Positions 1-5,739 of a stretch of DNA of 6,428 nucleotides are shown piece after piece. Position 1 is the first letter of the stretch, and each line of letters begins with the position of its first letter. A program made the position numbers and the translations under genes. The DNA comes from Candidatus Krumholzibacteriia bacterium (GTDB lineage: Bacteria; Krumholzibacteriota; Krumholzibacteriia; Krumholzibacteriales; Krumholzibacteriaceae), in the NCBI GenBank assembly GCA_026387805.1, contig JAPLKY010000157.1, positions 1-6,428 of the forward strand. The letters are read 5' to 3'. The notes beneath the pieces are model-generated. The model saw only the letters and a program-made list of their open reading frames with translations. It did no database searches and was not told where the DNA came from.

Positions 1-23
1 CCCAATATTTTGTTGAATGGGGG

Positions 24-36
24 AGGAGGTATGTCC
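24..36 (+). promoter_or_regulatory. Ribosome binding site that decides the start of the MarR-GNAT gene
   Basis: AGGAGG at 24-29 is a near-perfect Shine-Dalgarno sequence. It lies 7 nt before the ATG at 37 but only 1 nt before the in-frame ATG at 31, and two in-frame TTG codons (10 and 13) lie upstream of it. Spacing therefore favours the ATG at 37. No promoter can be judged, because only about 20 bases of upstream sequence are present. Confidence 0.7.
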
Positions 37-1017
37 ATGCCACGACGTCAGGATATTTTCGCCGAGCTCGGCGAGCTCGCGCTCGCGAGCCGGCTGCGCC
101 GCCTGAGCGAAACGATGATGGCCGAAGGGGAAGAGCTCTACCGCGACCTCGGGGTCGAGTTCAGGCCGCGGTGGTTCCCCGCATTCTACGCATTGAGCAA
201 GCGGTCTCCCCTCGCCGTGGGCGAGCTCGCCGCGGCGCTCGGCGTGAGCCACACGGCGGTCGCGAAGATCGCGGACGAGATGGTCCGCGCGAAGCTCATA
301 CGCGTTGTCCGGAACGGGCGCGGAGATCGCAGGCGCCGCCTGTATACCCTCTCTCCCGCCGGGAAACGCGCCCTCGGGCGCCTGAAGCCCATCTGGCGCG
401 AGATCGGACGGGCCGTCTCCGAGATTCTCGCCGAGGCGGACGGCGATCTCCTCTCCGGCATCGGCCGCTTCGAAAAGGCGTTTGCGCGGCGCTCCGTCGC
501 GGATCGGGTGCGCGAGCGCCTGCGCCTCGAGCCCCGGCGCCGTCTCGAGATCGTCGACTACCGCCCGGCGTACAAGAAGCACTTCCGGAGCCTGAACGAG
601 GAGTGGATGCGGGAGCACTTTGATATAGAGAAGGTAGACACCTCGATCCTCTCCGATCCGATGGGGCGCATCGTGCGCCGGGGCGGCGTCGTCCTCTTCG
701 CCCTCTGGGACGGCGAGATCGCGGGGACCTGCGCCCTCATGAAGCATCCCGGGGGCCATATCGAACTCTGCAAGATGGCGGTGCGGTCCGATCTCCGACG
801 TCGGGGTATAGGTGGAACCCTCATCACCGCGGCGATCGACCGCACCCGCTCGATGGGCGCCCGGGAGCTCTACCTCCGCACGGACCTCGTGCTCGAGGAC
901 GCGATCCGGCTCTACCGGCGCGTCGGCTTCAAGCGCGTCGCGCGAGACCCCCTCGAATACTGCCGCATGTGCCGGGAGTGCATTACCATGAAAATCGATC
1001 TCGTTCGCAACAAGTGA
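37..1017 (+). CDS. MarR-type winged-helix / GNAT acetyltransferase fusion protein
   Basis: A 326-residue cytoplasmic protein with two domains. Residues about 1-150 are a MarR-type winged helix: a helix-turn-helix around G-V-S-H-T-A-V-A-K, then a basic wing (R92 to R101, with G96-D97-R98) leading into L-Y-T-L-S-P-A-G. Residues about 165-326 are a GNAT N-acetyltransferase domain. The acetyl-CoA loop is R254-R-R-G257-I-G259-G (R/Q-x-x-G-x-G/A), and the late Y-R-R-V-G-F-K-R is typical of GNAT motif B. MarR-GNAT fusions are a known architecture, but their acceptor substrates are mostly unknown and none can be read here. The fusion may couple DNA binding to acetylation of a small molecule or protein. 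The secreted S41 peptidase gene starts 21 bp downstream, so the two are probably co-transcribed. Confidence 0.88.
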   Translation: MPRRQDIFAELGELALASRLRRLSETMMAEGEELYRDLGVEFRPRWFPAFYALSKRSPLAVGELAAALGVSHTAVAKIADEMVRAKLIRVVRNGRGDRRRRLYTLSPAGKRALGRLKPIWREIGRAVSEILAEADGDLLSGIGRFEKAFARRSVADRVRERLRLEPRRRLEIVDYRPAYKKHFRSLNEEWMREHFDIEKVDTSILSDPMGRIVRRGGVVLFALWDGEIAGTCALMKHPGGHIELCKMAVRSDLRRRGIGGTLITAAIDRTRSMGARELYLRTDLVLEDAIRLYRRVGFKRVARDPLEYCRMCRECITMKIDLVRNK

Positions 1018-1038
1018 TTGACGAAAGGAGAGAATGCC

Positions 1039-2412
1039 ATGTGCGTCAAACGTTCGTTCGGATTTCTCGTCTCGGTTCTCGTTCTCGCGGCCCTCGCGGT
1101 CGGGGCACTCGTTCTCGGCGCTTCGGCCCAGCTCCCCGGCATGGGCAGGGGGGACCTCCCCGCCATCGACGCGAAGGTGCAGGCCGCCGTCATCGACAGC
1201 ATCACGGCCGCCCTCAAAGAAGGGTACATCTTCGCCGACAAGGCCGCGCGGATGGATTCGTTGCTGCGCGCGAACCTCGCCGCGGGCGCCTACCGCACGC
1301 TCACCGATCCGGCCGAGTTCATGGACCGGCTCCAGGCGGACGTGGCGAAGATCTACCTCGACAAGCACATGCAGATGGCGGCGATGCCGCCGGGACGGAT
1401 CAGGATAAGGACTTCCGAGGATCCCGGCCCATGCGGCGCGGATGAGCAGCGCGAGATGCTCCGCCGCGACAACTACGGCTTCAGGAAGACGGAGCTTCTC
1501 GCCGGGAACGTGGGCTACGTCAAATTCAACAATTTCGTCGACACCGATCTCGCCGGCCCCACGGCGGCCGCCGCGATGGCCTTCGTCGCGAACACCGACG
1601 CCCTCATCATCGACCTGCGGGAGAACGGCGGCGGGAACGCCTCGATGATCAAGCTCCTCGCCGGGTATTTCTTCGAAAGGAGCGTGCATCTCATCGACTG
1701 GTATCATCGCCGCGAGAACGTGACGATCCAGTCGTGGAGCGACGACTGGGTGCCGGGGAAGAGGATGCCCGACGTGCCGGTCTATATCCTTGTGAGCGGA
1801 TTCACCGGCTCGGCGGCCGAGGAGTTCACGTACGACCTCCAGAACGAGAAACGCGCGACGGTCGTCGGCGAAACGACGGCCGGCGCCGCGCACACGATCG
1901 AGTTCCTCACGTTCGACGTCGGACCGTTCAGCGCGGGGCTCAGGCTCCCGAGCGGCCGCGCGATCAGCCCCGTGACCAATACGAACTGGGAAGTTGTGGG
2001 CGTCCGGCCCGATATCGCGGTTCCCGCGGACAAGGCCCTCGCCGCGGCGCACCTCGACGCGCTGAAGAAGCTCGAGGAGAATACGGAGGACGCGGTCGCG
2101 AAGGCCGCGCTCGCCTGGGCGCGCACGGCGGTCGAGAGCGAGATCGAGGCGTACACGCCCACGGTGAAAGAGCTCAAGGAGTACGTCGGCATATTCGGCC
2201 CGCGCACGTTCTTCATGGAGGGATCGAAGCTCATCTACGAGCGCCAGGGACGGCCGAGGGGGACGCTCGTCCCGATGGGTAAGGATCTCTTCGCGCTCCA
2301 GGAGGTCGGGTATTTCAGGGTGCGCTTCACGCGCAACGCCTCGGGCGCCATCGACGGGGTCGTCGGGATGTACGACAACGGACAGGAGGAGCGGAATCCG
2401 AAGGGGAAATGA
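1039..2412 (+). CDS. Secreted S41-family serine peptidase (tricorn/IRBP-type, no PDZ domain)
   Basis: A 457-residue exported protein. The start at 1039 has A-A-A-G-G-A-G 8 nt upstream; a TTG abutting the previous stop is less likely. Residues 1-30 form a signal peptide with an A28-S-A30/Q31 cleavage site. A helical N-terminal region (about 36-105) precedes the peptidase core. Core landmarks are D108-K-H110, the D192-L-R-x-N-G-G-G strand, G-F-T-G-S258-A-A-E-E with the predicted nucleophile Ser258, G277-E-T-T-A-G-A-A-H, and N-W-E318-V-V-G-V-R-P-D. His110, Ser258 and Glu318 match the tricorn-type arrangement. The Lys of CtpA-type processing proteases (G-K-G) is absent, and no PDZ domain is seen. 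The last 85 or so residues (Y-V-G-I-F-G onward) resemble the small beta domain, DUF3471-like, often found after hydrolases. Substrate unknown. Probably in one operon with the MarR-GNAT gene. Confidence 0.88.
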   Translation: MCVKRSFGFLVSVLVLAALAVGALVLGASAQLPGMGRGDLPAIDAKVQAAVIDSITAALKEGYIFADKAARMDSLLRANLAAGAYRTLTDPAEFMDRLQADVAKIYLDKHMQMAAMPPGRIRIRTSEDPGPCGADEQREMLRRDNYGFRKTELLAGNVGYVKFNNFVDTDLAGPTAAAAMAFVANTDALIIDLRENGGGNASMIKLLAGYFFERSVHLIDWYHRRENVTIQSWSDDWVPGKRMPDVPVYILVSGFTGSAAEEFTYDLQNEKRATVVGETTAGAAHTIEFLTFDVGPFSAGLRLPSGRAISPVTNTNWEVVGVRPDIAVPADKALAAAHLDALKKLEENTEDAVAKAALAWARTAVESEIEAYTPTVKELKEYVGIFGPRTFFMEGSKLIYERQGRPRGTLVPMGKDLFALQEVGYFRVRFTRNASGAIDGVVGMYDNGQEERNPKGK

Positions 2413-2480
2413 GCCGGTCGCAGGCGGACCGAGCGACACCGGGGCGCGGGGCCGGTCGCGGCGACCAACGTGCCGGTCGC
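2413..2480 (+). repeat. Triplicated 9-mer GCCGGTCGC in the GC-rich gap
   Basis: The 9-mer GCCGGTCGC occurs at 2413-2421, 2451-2459 and 2472-2480, starting one base after the peptidase stop codon. The middle copy is part of the perfect dyad GGTCGC-G-GCGACC (2454-2466). A 10-mer, CACCGGGGCG, also occurs twice (2437-2446 and 2502-2511). The spacing is irregular, so this is not a CRISPR array. It could be low-complexity GC-rich expansion or part of a structured 3' untranslated region; no function can be assigned. Confidence 0.55.
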
Positions 2481-2503
2481 GGCGGCACCGATCGACGCTG
2501 GCA

Positions 2504-2537
2504 CCGGGGCGGGCCCCGGCCTCTCGCTTCTCCGTTT
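2504..2537 (+). terminator. Possible intrinsic terminator after the S41 peptidase gene
   Basis: CCGGGG (2504-2509) and CCCCGG (2514-2519) form a perfect 6-bp all-G/C stem around a 4-nt CGGG loop. A pyrimidine-rich stretch ending in TTT follows (2520-2537). There is no canonical run of U, so termination is plausible rather than certain. The position fits: it lies about 90 bp after the peptidase stop and immediately before the promoter of the next gene. Confidence 0.4.
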
Positions 2538-2564
2538 GCAAAATCGACGGCGGATGTGTATAGT
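2536..2564 (+). promoter_or_regulatory. Sigma70-type promoter of the stand-alone MarR gene
   Basis: A -35 hexamer TTGCAA (2536-2541) and a -10 hexamer TATAGT (2559-2564) are separated by exactly 17 bp, and each is close to consensus. Transcription would start near 2571, giving a leader of about 44 nt. The -10 stands out as an AT-rich patch in GC-rich surroundings. One dyad arm lies inside the spacer and another dyad covers the end of the -10 and the start point, so a repressor bound there would block initiation. Confidence 0.65.
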
Positions 2565-2593
2565 TGGTACTGACAACCGAATCTCCGCCGTCG
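2545..2593 (+). promoter_or_regulatory. Two overlapping dyads over the marR-type promoter (candidate operator)
   Basis: The outer inverted repeat is perfect over 10 bp: CGACGGCGGA at 2545-2554 and TCCGCCGTCG at 2584-2593, with 29 bp between. An inner dyad, GTTG (2563-2566) and CAAC (2574-2577), is centred one base away and spans the -10/+1 region. MarR dimers typically bind imperfect palindromes of 15-20 bp overlapping their own promoter, so the inner site or one arm of the outer site could be the autoregulatory operator. As RNA, most of the outer repeat would not form, because its left arm lies upstream of the expected transcription start; this favours a DNA-level role. Confidence 0.5.
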
Positions 2594-2614
2594 TTTCTTA
2601 TAGGAAGGATCGCC

Positions 2615-3100
2615 ATGCCGCGAAAACAGAGCAAGGGCGGCCCCGCCGCGAAGGATATGCGGCTGCAGATGGATGCCTTCGACCTCCAGGCGGCGCTGAG
2701 CGAGCTCGTCCAGGCCCATCAGTTCCGTGAACGGAAGGCGACCTACTACCACGGCATTTCCGTAACACAATGCTATGCTTTGAGTTCCATCGTCGCACGC
2801 TGGGCGATGACGCTGAACGAGCTTGCCTCCGAGCTCTATCTCGACAAGAGCACGACGAGCCGGGTCGTCGATTCGCTCGTCGAGAAAGGGTATGTCCGCC
2901 GCTCGCGCGATTCCGCCGATGCGCGCACGCTCAGCCTCGAGCCGACGGCAAAGGGGCTCGCCCTCCACTCGAAAATCCAGCGGGATCTCGTCAGGGAGAT
3001 GAGGAACCTCATCGCGGACGACAGCCCCGCCACCCGTCGGGCCACGATCCGGCTCGTCGCCAGGCTGGCGAGCATGGCGTCGAAGAAGTTCGGGCGATAA
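2615..3100 (+). CDS. MarR-family winged-helix transcriptional regulator
   Basis: A 161-residue cytoplasmic DNA-binding protein, a normal length for a single-domain MarR regulator. The start at 2615 follows A-A-G-G-A at 2605-2609. The winged helix runs from about residue 50: V-T-Q-C53-Y-A-L, then L67-N-E-L-A-S-E-L, a recognition helix D77-K-S-T-T-S-R-V-V-D, V-E-K-G-Y-V-R-R, and a wing with the family's D99-x-x-D102-A-R104 signature followed by a T-A-K-G turn. Helices at both ends would form the dimer. C53 is the only cysteine, so thiol sensing is possible but unsupported. The gene has its own promoter with dyads over it, suggesting autorepression. The TPR-DUF2271 gene downstream has its own promoter; whether this regulator controls it cannot be told, because the dyad sequences do not recur there. 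Ligand unknown. Confidence 0.88.
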   Translation: MPRKQSKGGPAAKDMRLQMDAFDLQAALSELVQAHQFRERKATYYHGISVTQCYALSSIVARWAMTLNELASELYLDKSTTSRVVDSLVEKGYVRRSRDSADARTLSLEPTAKGLALHSKIQRDLVREMRNLIADDSPATRRATIRLVARLASMASKKFGR

Positions 3101-3176
3101 GGGCCGGTGTGCTGTTCAATAAAATGAGGCGACGGTAATCGTTGCGGAGTCCTTCACCTTCTCAATAAGAACGACG

Positions 3177-3205
3177 TTTCCACATCGGCAACTTTCTGCT
3201 ATGAT
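3177..3205 (+). promoter_or_regulatory. Extended -10 promoter of the TPR-DUF2271 gene
   Basis: A -10 hexamer TATGAT (3200-3205) is preceded by TGC, giving the extended -10 element TGnTATGAT. A -35 TTTCCA (3177-3182), matching 4 of 6 consensus bases, lies 17 bp upstream. Transcription would start near 3212 and give a leader of about 35 nt with AAGGAG (3235-3240) 6 nt before the ATG at 3247. A short palindrome AACG-A-CGTT (3170-3178) touches the -35 and could be a regulatory site, though 4-bp arms are weak evidence. Confidence 0.6.
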
Positions 3206-3246
3206 GCCTCGTATTCAGGTCTAACCACTGCAGGAAGGAGACCCTC

Positions 3247-4932
3247 ATGAAATCGCGCTCACTGGCTCTCATTATCATGATCCTTGTCGCCGCGGTCGCG
3301 ATGCTCGGCACTGCCGCCGCGGCTCAGGCCGCCAAGACTGCCGCGGCCTACATCTCCGAAGCCCAAACCCTCGCGAACGGCGGGAAGCTCCCCGAGGCGA
3401 TCGCCATTCTCAAGCAGGCGGCAGTGGAGCACCCGACGAGCTCCGACGTCTACGCCTACCTCGGCCTCTACACGGGCCGGAGCGCGGGCCAGACGGGCGG
3501 GAACTTCATGGAGGCGGGGCGCCTCACGTCTGAGAGCTTCACGCTCCTCGACAAGGCGGTCGCGCTCGGCCCCGAGAATCCCACGGCCTATTTCTACCGT
3601 GGCCTCATGGGCGTCAAGGTGCCAGTGTTTCTCGGGAAGCTCCCGGGCGGCATCGCCGACCTGAAGCAGGTCATCGCGATGAGCGAGAAGGCGCCAGCGT
3701 CCGTGCCCAAGGAGATGATCGTTCCCGCGTACTCCATGCTCGCCGAGGGTTACGAGGCGGCGAAGAATCCCGTCGACGCCCGCGCGACCTACGAGAAGCT
3801 CATCAAGCTCGCCCCCGGCACCGACGCCGCGAAGGCCGCCGAGGCGCGCCTCGGCGCGATGGCCCCGGCCGCCCCGAAGGAGAAGCCCGCGTGGCTCGCG
3901 CCGAAGCCCGGCGATCCCGCAGGCATAGCCTCCCTCAAGAGCCGCATCGAGGCCGAGCCGGCCAATGCCGCGCTCCTTCTCGATCTCTCTCGCGCCTTCA
4001 TGGATGCGAAGCGCTACGATGAGGCACACGACGCGCTCCGCGCCCACAACGAGATAGATCCCTCGAACCCCGACGCCTACCGGCTGCTCTTCGAGACCGT
4101 CGGCGCCCTGGCGAACGCGGGCTACGACGCGCGCACCGCGGAGGACACGAGACTCCGCACCAACCTCGCCTTCGAGGCGATGAGCGCCGCGGACAAGATC
4201 GTCGAGCTCGCCCCGAACGACGTGGAGGCGCGTCTCACCCGCGGGGTGACGGGCATCTCCATGCCGTTCTTCGTCGGCAAGTTCGATCAGGGAGTCGCCG
4301 ATATCGAGTACGTTCTCAAGAACACGAAGTCCCCCGCCGACAGCGCGACCGCGATGTACTGGCTCGGCGCCGCGCGAGAGCGGCAGGCGATGCGCTTCTG
4401 GCTCGAAGTCGCGACGAAGTTCCCCGACACCGACGCGGCGCGGATGGCGATGACCGGGATGCGCCCGGTCGTGAAAACCTTCGACGAGTCCAAGGCCGTG
4501 AAGCCGGTCGTCGCGATAGATTTCGTGTCGGGATTCCGGGACGAGCTCGCCCCCCAGATCGCGATCTGGATCGAGGACGCCGCCGAGAAGCACGTGAAGA
4601 CCGTGTACGTCTCCGGATTTGCCGGGAACGTCAAGGGCAAGCAGGTCACGCTCCCCGTCTGGGCGGCGATCTCGAAGTTCGAGGGCGCGGACGCCGTGAC
4701 GGGCGCGAGCATCGACGTCGGCCACTACGTGTACACGTGGGACTGCAAGGGTCTCGACGGGAAGCCCGTGAAGCCGGGCAAGTACGTCGCGAAGGTCGAG
4801 GTCTGCCATTGGCCGAGCATGAAGTACCAGCTCGCCGAGGCGGCGATCACCGTCGGGAAGTCGGAGAACAGCACGCGCGTCGAGGAAGGGGACTTCATTC
4901 CCTCCCTCGTCGTGACGTACTATCCGAAGTGA
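3247..4932 (+). CDS. Secreted protein with two TPR-like modules and a C-terminal DUF2271-like domain
   Basis: A 561-residue exported protein. Residues 1-28 are a signal peptide (A26-Q-A28 cleavage site). Two related helical modules follow, about 31-205 and 226-405, each with TPR-like motifs such as P-E-A-I-A-I-L-K-Q-A, joined by a Pro/Lys-rich linker (206-225). Residues about 419-561 are a beta-rich domain. Its landmarks, A439-I-W-I-E-D, D482-A-V-T-G-A-S488, Y-T-W498-D, D-G-K-P-V-K-P-G-K-Y and a final V-V-T-Y-Y-P, match my recollection of DUF2271, a periplasmic domain linked with PepSY/ApbE flavoprotein loci. The D-A-V-T-G-A-S heptad fits the ApbE flavinylation consensus. The TPR part probably mediates protein contacts outside the cytoplasm. 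The gene has its own promoter and a good ribosome binding site; the membrane-protein gene at 4970 follows after 37 bp. Biochemical function unknown. Confidence 0.85.
   Translation: MKSRSLALIIMILVAAVAMLGTAAAAQAAKTAAAYISEAQTLANGGKLPEAIAILKQAAVEHPTSSDVYAYLGLYTGRSAGQTGGNFMEAGRLTSESFTLLDKAVALGPENPTAYFYRGLMGVKVPVFLGKLPGGIADLKQVIAMSEKAPASVPKEMIVPAYSMLAEGYEAAKNPVDARATYEKLIKLAPGTDAAKAAEARLGAMAPAAPKEKPAWLAPKPGDPAGIASLKSRIEAEPANAALLLDLSRAFMDAKRYDEAHDALRAHNEIDPSNPDAYRLLFETVGALANAGYDARTAEDTRLRTNLAFEAMSAADKIVELAPNDVEARLTRGVTGISMPFFVGKFDQGVADIEYVLKNTKSPADSATAMYWLGAARERQAMRFWLEVATKFPDTDAARMAMTGMRPVVKTFDESKAVKPVVAIDFVSGFRDELAPQIAIWIEDAAEKHVKTVYVSGFAGNVKGKQVTLPVWAAISKFEGADAVTGASIDVGHYVYTWDCKGLDGKPVKPGKYVAKVEVCHWPSMKYQLAEAAITVGKSENSTRVEEGDFIPSLVVTYYPK
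3331..4461 (+). repeat. Internal duplication of the TPR-like module within the TPR-DUF2271 gene
   Basis: Residues about 31-205 and 226-405 are diverged copies. The clearest part is K103-I143 (3553-3675) against K317-L357 (4195-4317), which align without gaps over 41 residues with 16 identities by hand count. Shared anchors are R-G-x-x-G, P-x-F-x-G-K and G-x-A-D-x-x-x-V. The second copy is 14 residues shorter between the aligned Asp (138/352) and the closing Met (205/405), so its last helical pair is reduced. Confidence 0.7.
4690..4710 (+). other. Candidate flavinylation motif D-A-V-T-G-A-S in the DUF2271-like domain
   Basis: Residues 482-488 read D-A-V-T-G-A-S. ApbE attaches FMN by a phosphoester bond to the last Thr/Ser of D-x-x-(S/T)-G-A-(T/S) in FMN-binding domains such as NqrC and RnfG; here that residue would be S488. 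The motif is followed by I-D-V-G-H-Y. It may instead be a structural turn conserved in DUF2271. The sequence match is direct; modification is inferred. Confidence 0.45.
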
Positions 4933-4969
4933 TCGTCGTGTCGGCCCGGCTTGGAGGTTTGAGCACGAC

Positions 4970-5629
4970 ATGAACACGTTTCAATTAGTATTGGTCATTC
5001 TCGCTGCGGCCGCGCTTGCGGGCGGCATGTTCTTCTGGAGGCGCCGCCTCCAGGAGAAACGGCACGAGGCGCTTCAGCAGCTCGCCGGCGAACTGCGGTG
5101 GAGCTTCTCGCCCGAGCGGGACGACAGCCTGCTCGCGGGCATGAGCAACTTCCGGCTCTGCGCCCACGGGCGCTCGAAGCATTTCACGAATTGTCTACGG
5201 GGCTCGGGCGATAATGCAGGCACGGCGCTCTTCGACTATGCCTATACGGTCGGCGGTGGCAAGGAACAGCATACCTACCGGCAGACGGTGCTGAGCCTGA
5301 AGGTCGGCGGGCGGACGCTCCCCCGCTTCTGCCTTCGCCCGGAGCACGTGTGGGACAGAGTTGAGGCCTTCTTCGGGCACAAGGACATCGAGTTCGAGAC
5401 GCATCCGGATTTCTCGAAGAAATACTCCCTGCGCGGGGACGACGAGTATCAGATTCGGAACTTCTTCGGCGAGAGAATGATCGCCTTCATCGAGAGTATG
5501 CCCGGCGTCTCGATGGAAGCCGACGGGAGCACGATCATTCTCTACCGGCACAGGAAGCTCCTCAAGCCGGAAGAGATCCGCGCATTCATGGAAATTGGCT
5601 CGCGGCTCTCGGCGCTTCTGCGGCAGTAG
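4970..5629 (+). CDS. Membrane-anchored protein of unrecognised family
   Basis: A 219-residue protein I cannot assign to a named family. Residues about 4-23 form one hydrophobic helix followed by W-R-R-R, which predicts an N-terminal anchor; by the positive-inside rule the R-R-R after the helix favours a cytoplasmic C-terminal domain. The soluble part (about 38-219) mixes strands and helices. Noticeable stretches are H-F-T-N-C75-L-R-G, A-L-F-D-Y-A-Y-T-V-G-G-G-K, T-Y-R-Q-T-V-L-S and H-P-D-F-S-K-K-Y. The A-L-F-D-Y-x-Y-T-x-G-x-G-K pattern looks familiar from uncharacterised bacterial membrane proteins. No catalytic motif is evident; C64 and C75 are close together, with nothing showing they bind metal. 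GGAGG at 4953-4957 lies 12 nt before the ATG, rather far, but no in-frame start fits better. The gene follows the TPR-DUF2271 gene by 37 bp with no terminator between, so they are probably co-transcribed. Confidence 0.75.
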   Translation: MNTFQLVLVILAAAALAGGMFFWRRRLQEKRHEALQQLAGELRWSFSPERDDSLLAGMSNFRLCAHGRSKHFTNCLRGSGDNAGTALFDYAYTVGGGKEQHTYRQTVLSLKVGGRTLPRFCLRPEHVWDRVEAFFGHKDIEFETHPDFSKKYSLRGDDEYQIRNFFGERMIAFIESMPGVSMEADGSTIILYRHRKLLKPEEIRAFMEIGSRLSALLRQ

Positions 5630-5688
5630 CCCCCTGCCGTCCATGGGCTCATAGAGAATCCACCGGTCTTATTAGATATGATTGGCTG

Positions 5689-5708
5689 GCGTAATGTAAT
5701 TGTTACGC
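5689..5708 (+). promoter_or_regulatory. Dyad GCGTAA-N8-TTACGC in the AT-rich gap
   Basis: GCGTAA (5689-5694) and TTACGC (5703-5708) are perfect 6-bp arms around 8 bases. The spacing puts the half-sites about 14 bp apart, somewhat more than one helical turn, so a dimeric regulator could bind. No U tract follows, so it is not a standard terminator. It may be chance. Confidence 0.3.
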
Positions 5709-5724
5709 GCGTCAATGATACTTT

Positions 5725-5739
5725 ACATTCGCCGAATGT
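5725..5739 (+). promoter_or_regulatory. Perfect 15-bp dyad ACATTCG-C-CGAATGT
   Basis: ACATTCG (5725-5731) and CGAATGT (5733-5739) are perfect 7-bp arms around a single C at 5732. A one-base centre cannot form a hairpin loop without opening the inner pairs, so a protein-binding DNA site is more likely than an RNA structure. It overlaps the weak -35-like TTTACA at 5722-5727, a position suited to an operator for the gene at 6024. The binding protein is unknown. Confidence 0.4.

Noticed and set aside
10..36. Upstream starts (TTG at 10 or ATG at 31) for the MarR-GNAT gene
   Set aside because: They would encode the Shine-Dalgarno sequence as L-N-G-G-G-G or place the ATG one base after it; ATG 37 has correct spacing.
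1734..2282. Arg/Gly-rich + strand frame inside the peptidase gene
   Set aside because: It is a shadow of the peptidase frame; the conserved S41 motifs all lie in the other frame.
2413..2480. CRISPR array
   Set aside because: The repeats are 9 bp with uneven spacing (38 and 21 bp between starts), too short and irregular.
2327..2968. A - strand frame of 213 codons overlapping the MarR gene and the GC-rich gap
   Set aside because: It crosses the marR promoter and coding region, reads as low-complexity Arg/Pro sequence at its end, and lacks a family signature.
3259..4977. A 572-codon open frame on the - strand opposite the TPR-DUF2271 gene
   Set aside because: It mirrors the + strand gene and arises from GC-rich codon bias. 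Its translation is Arg/Gly/Leu/His-rich with no recognisable domain, while the + strand frame has a signal peptide, ribosome binding site, promoter and domain matches.
5621..5639. Hairpin CGGCAG/CTGCCG at the end of the membrane-protein gene as a terminator
   Set aside because: The 6-bp stem has the stop codon in its loop and no T-rich tract follows, so I do not call it a terminator.
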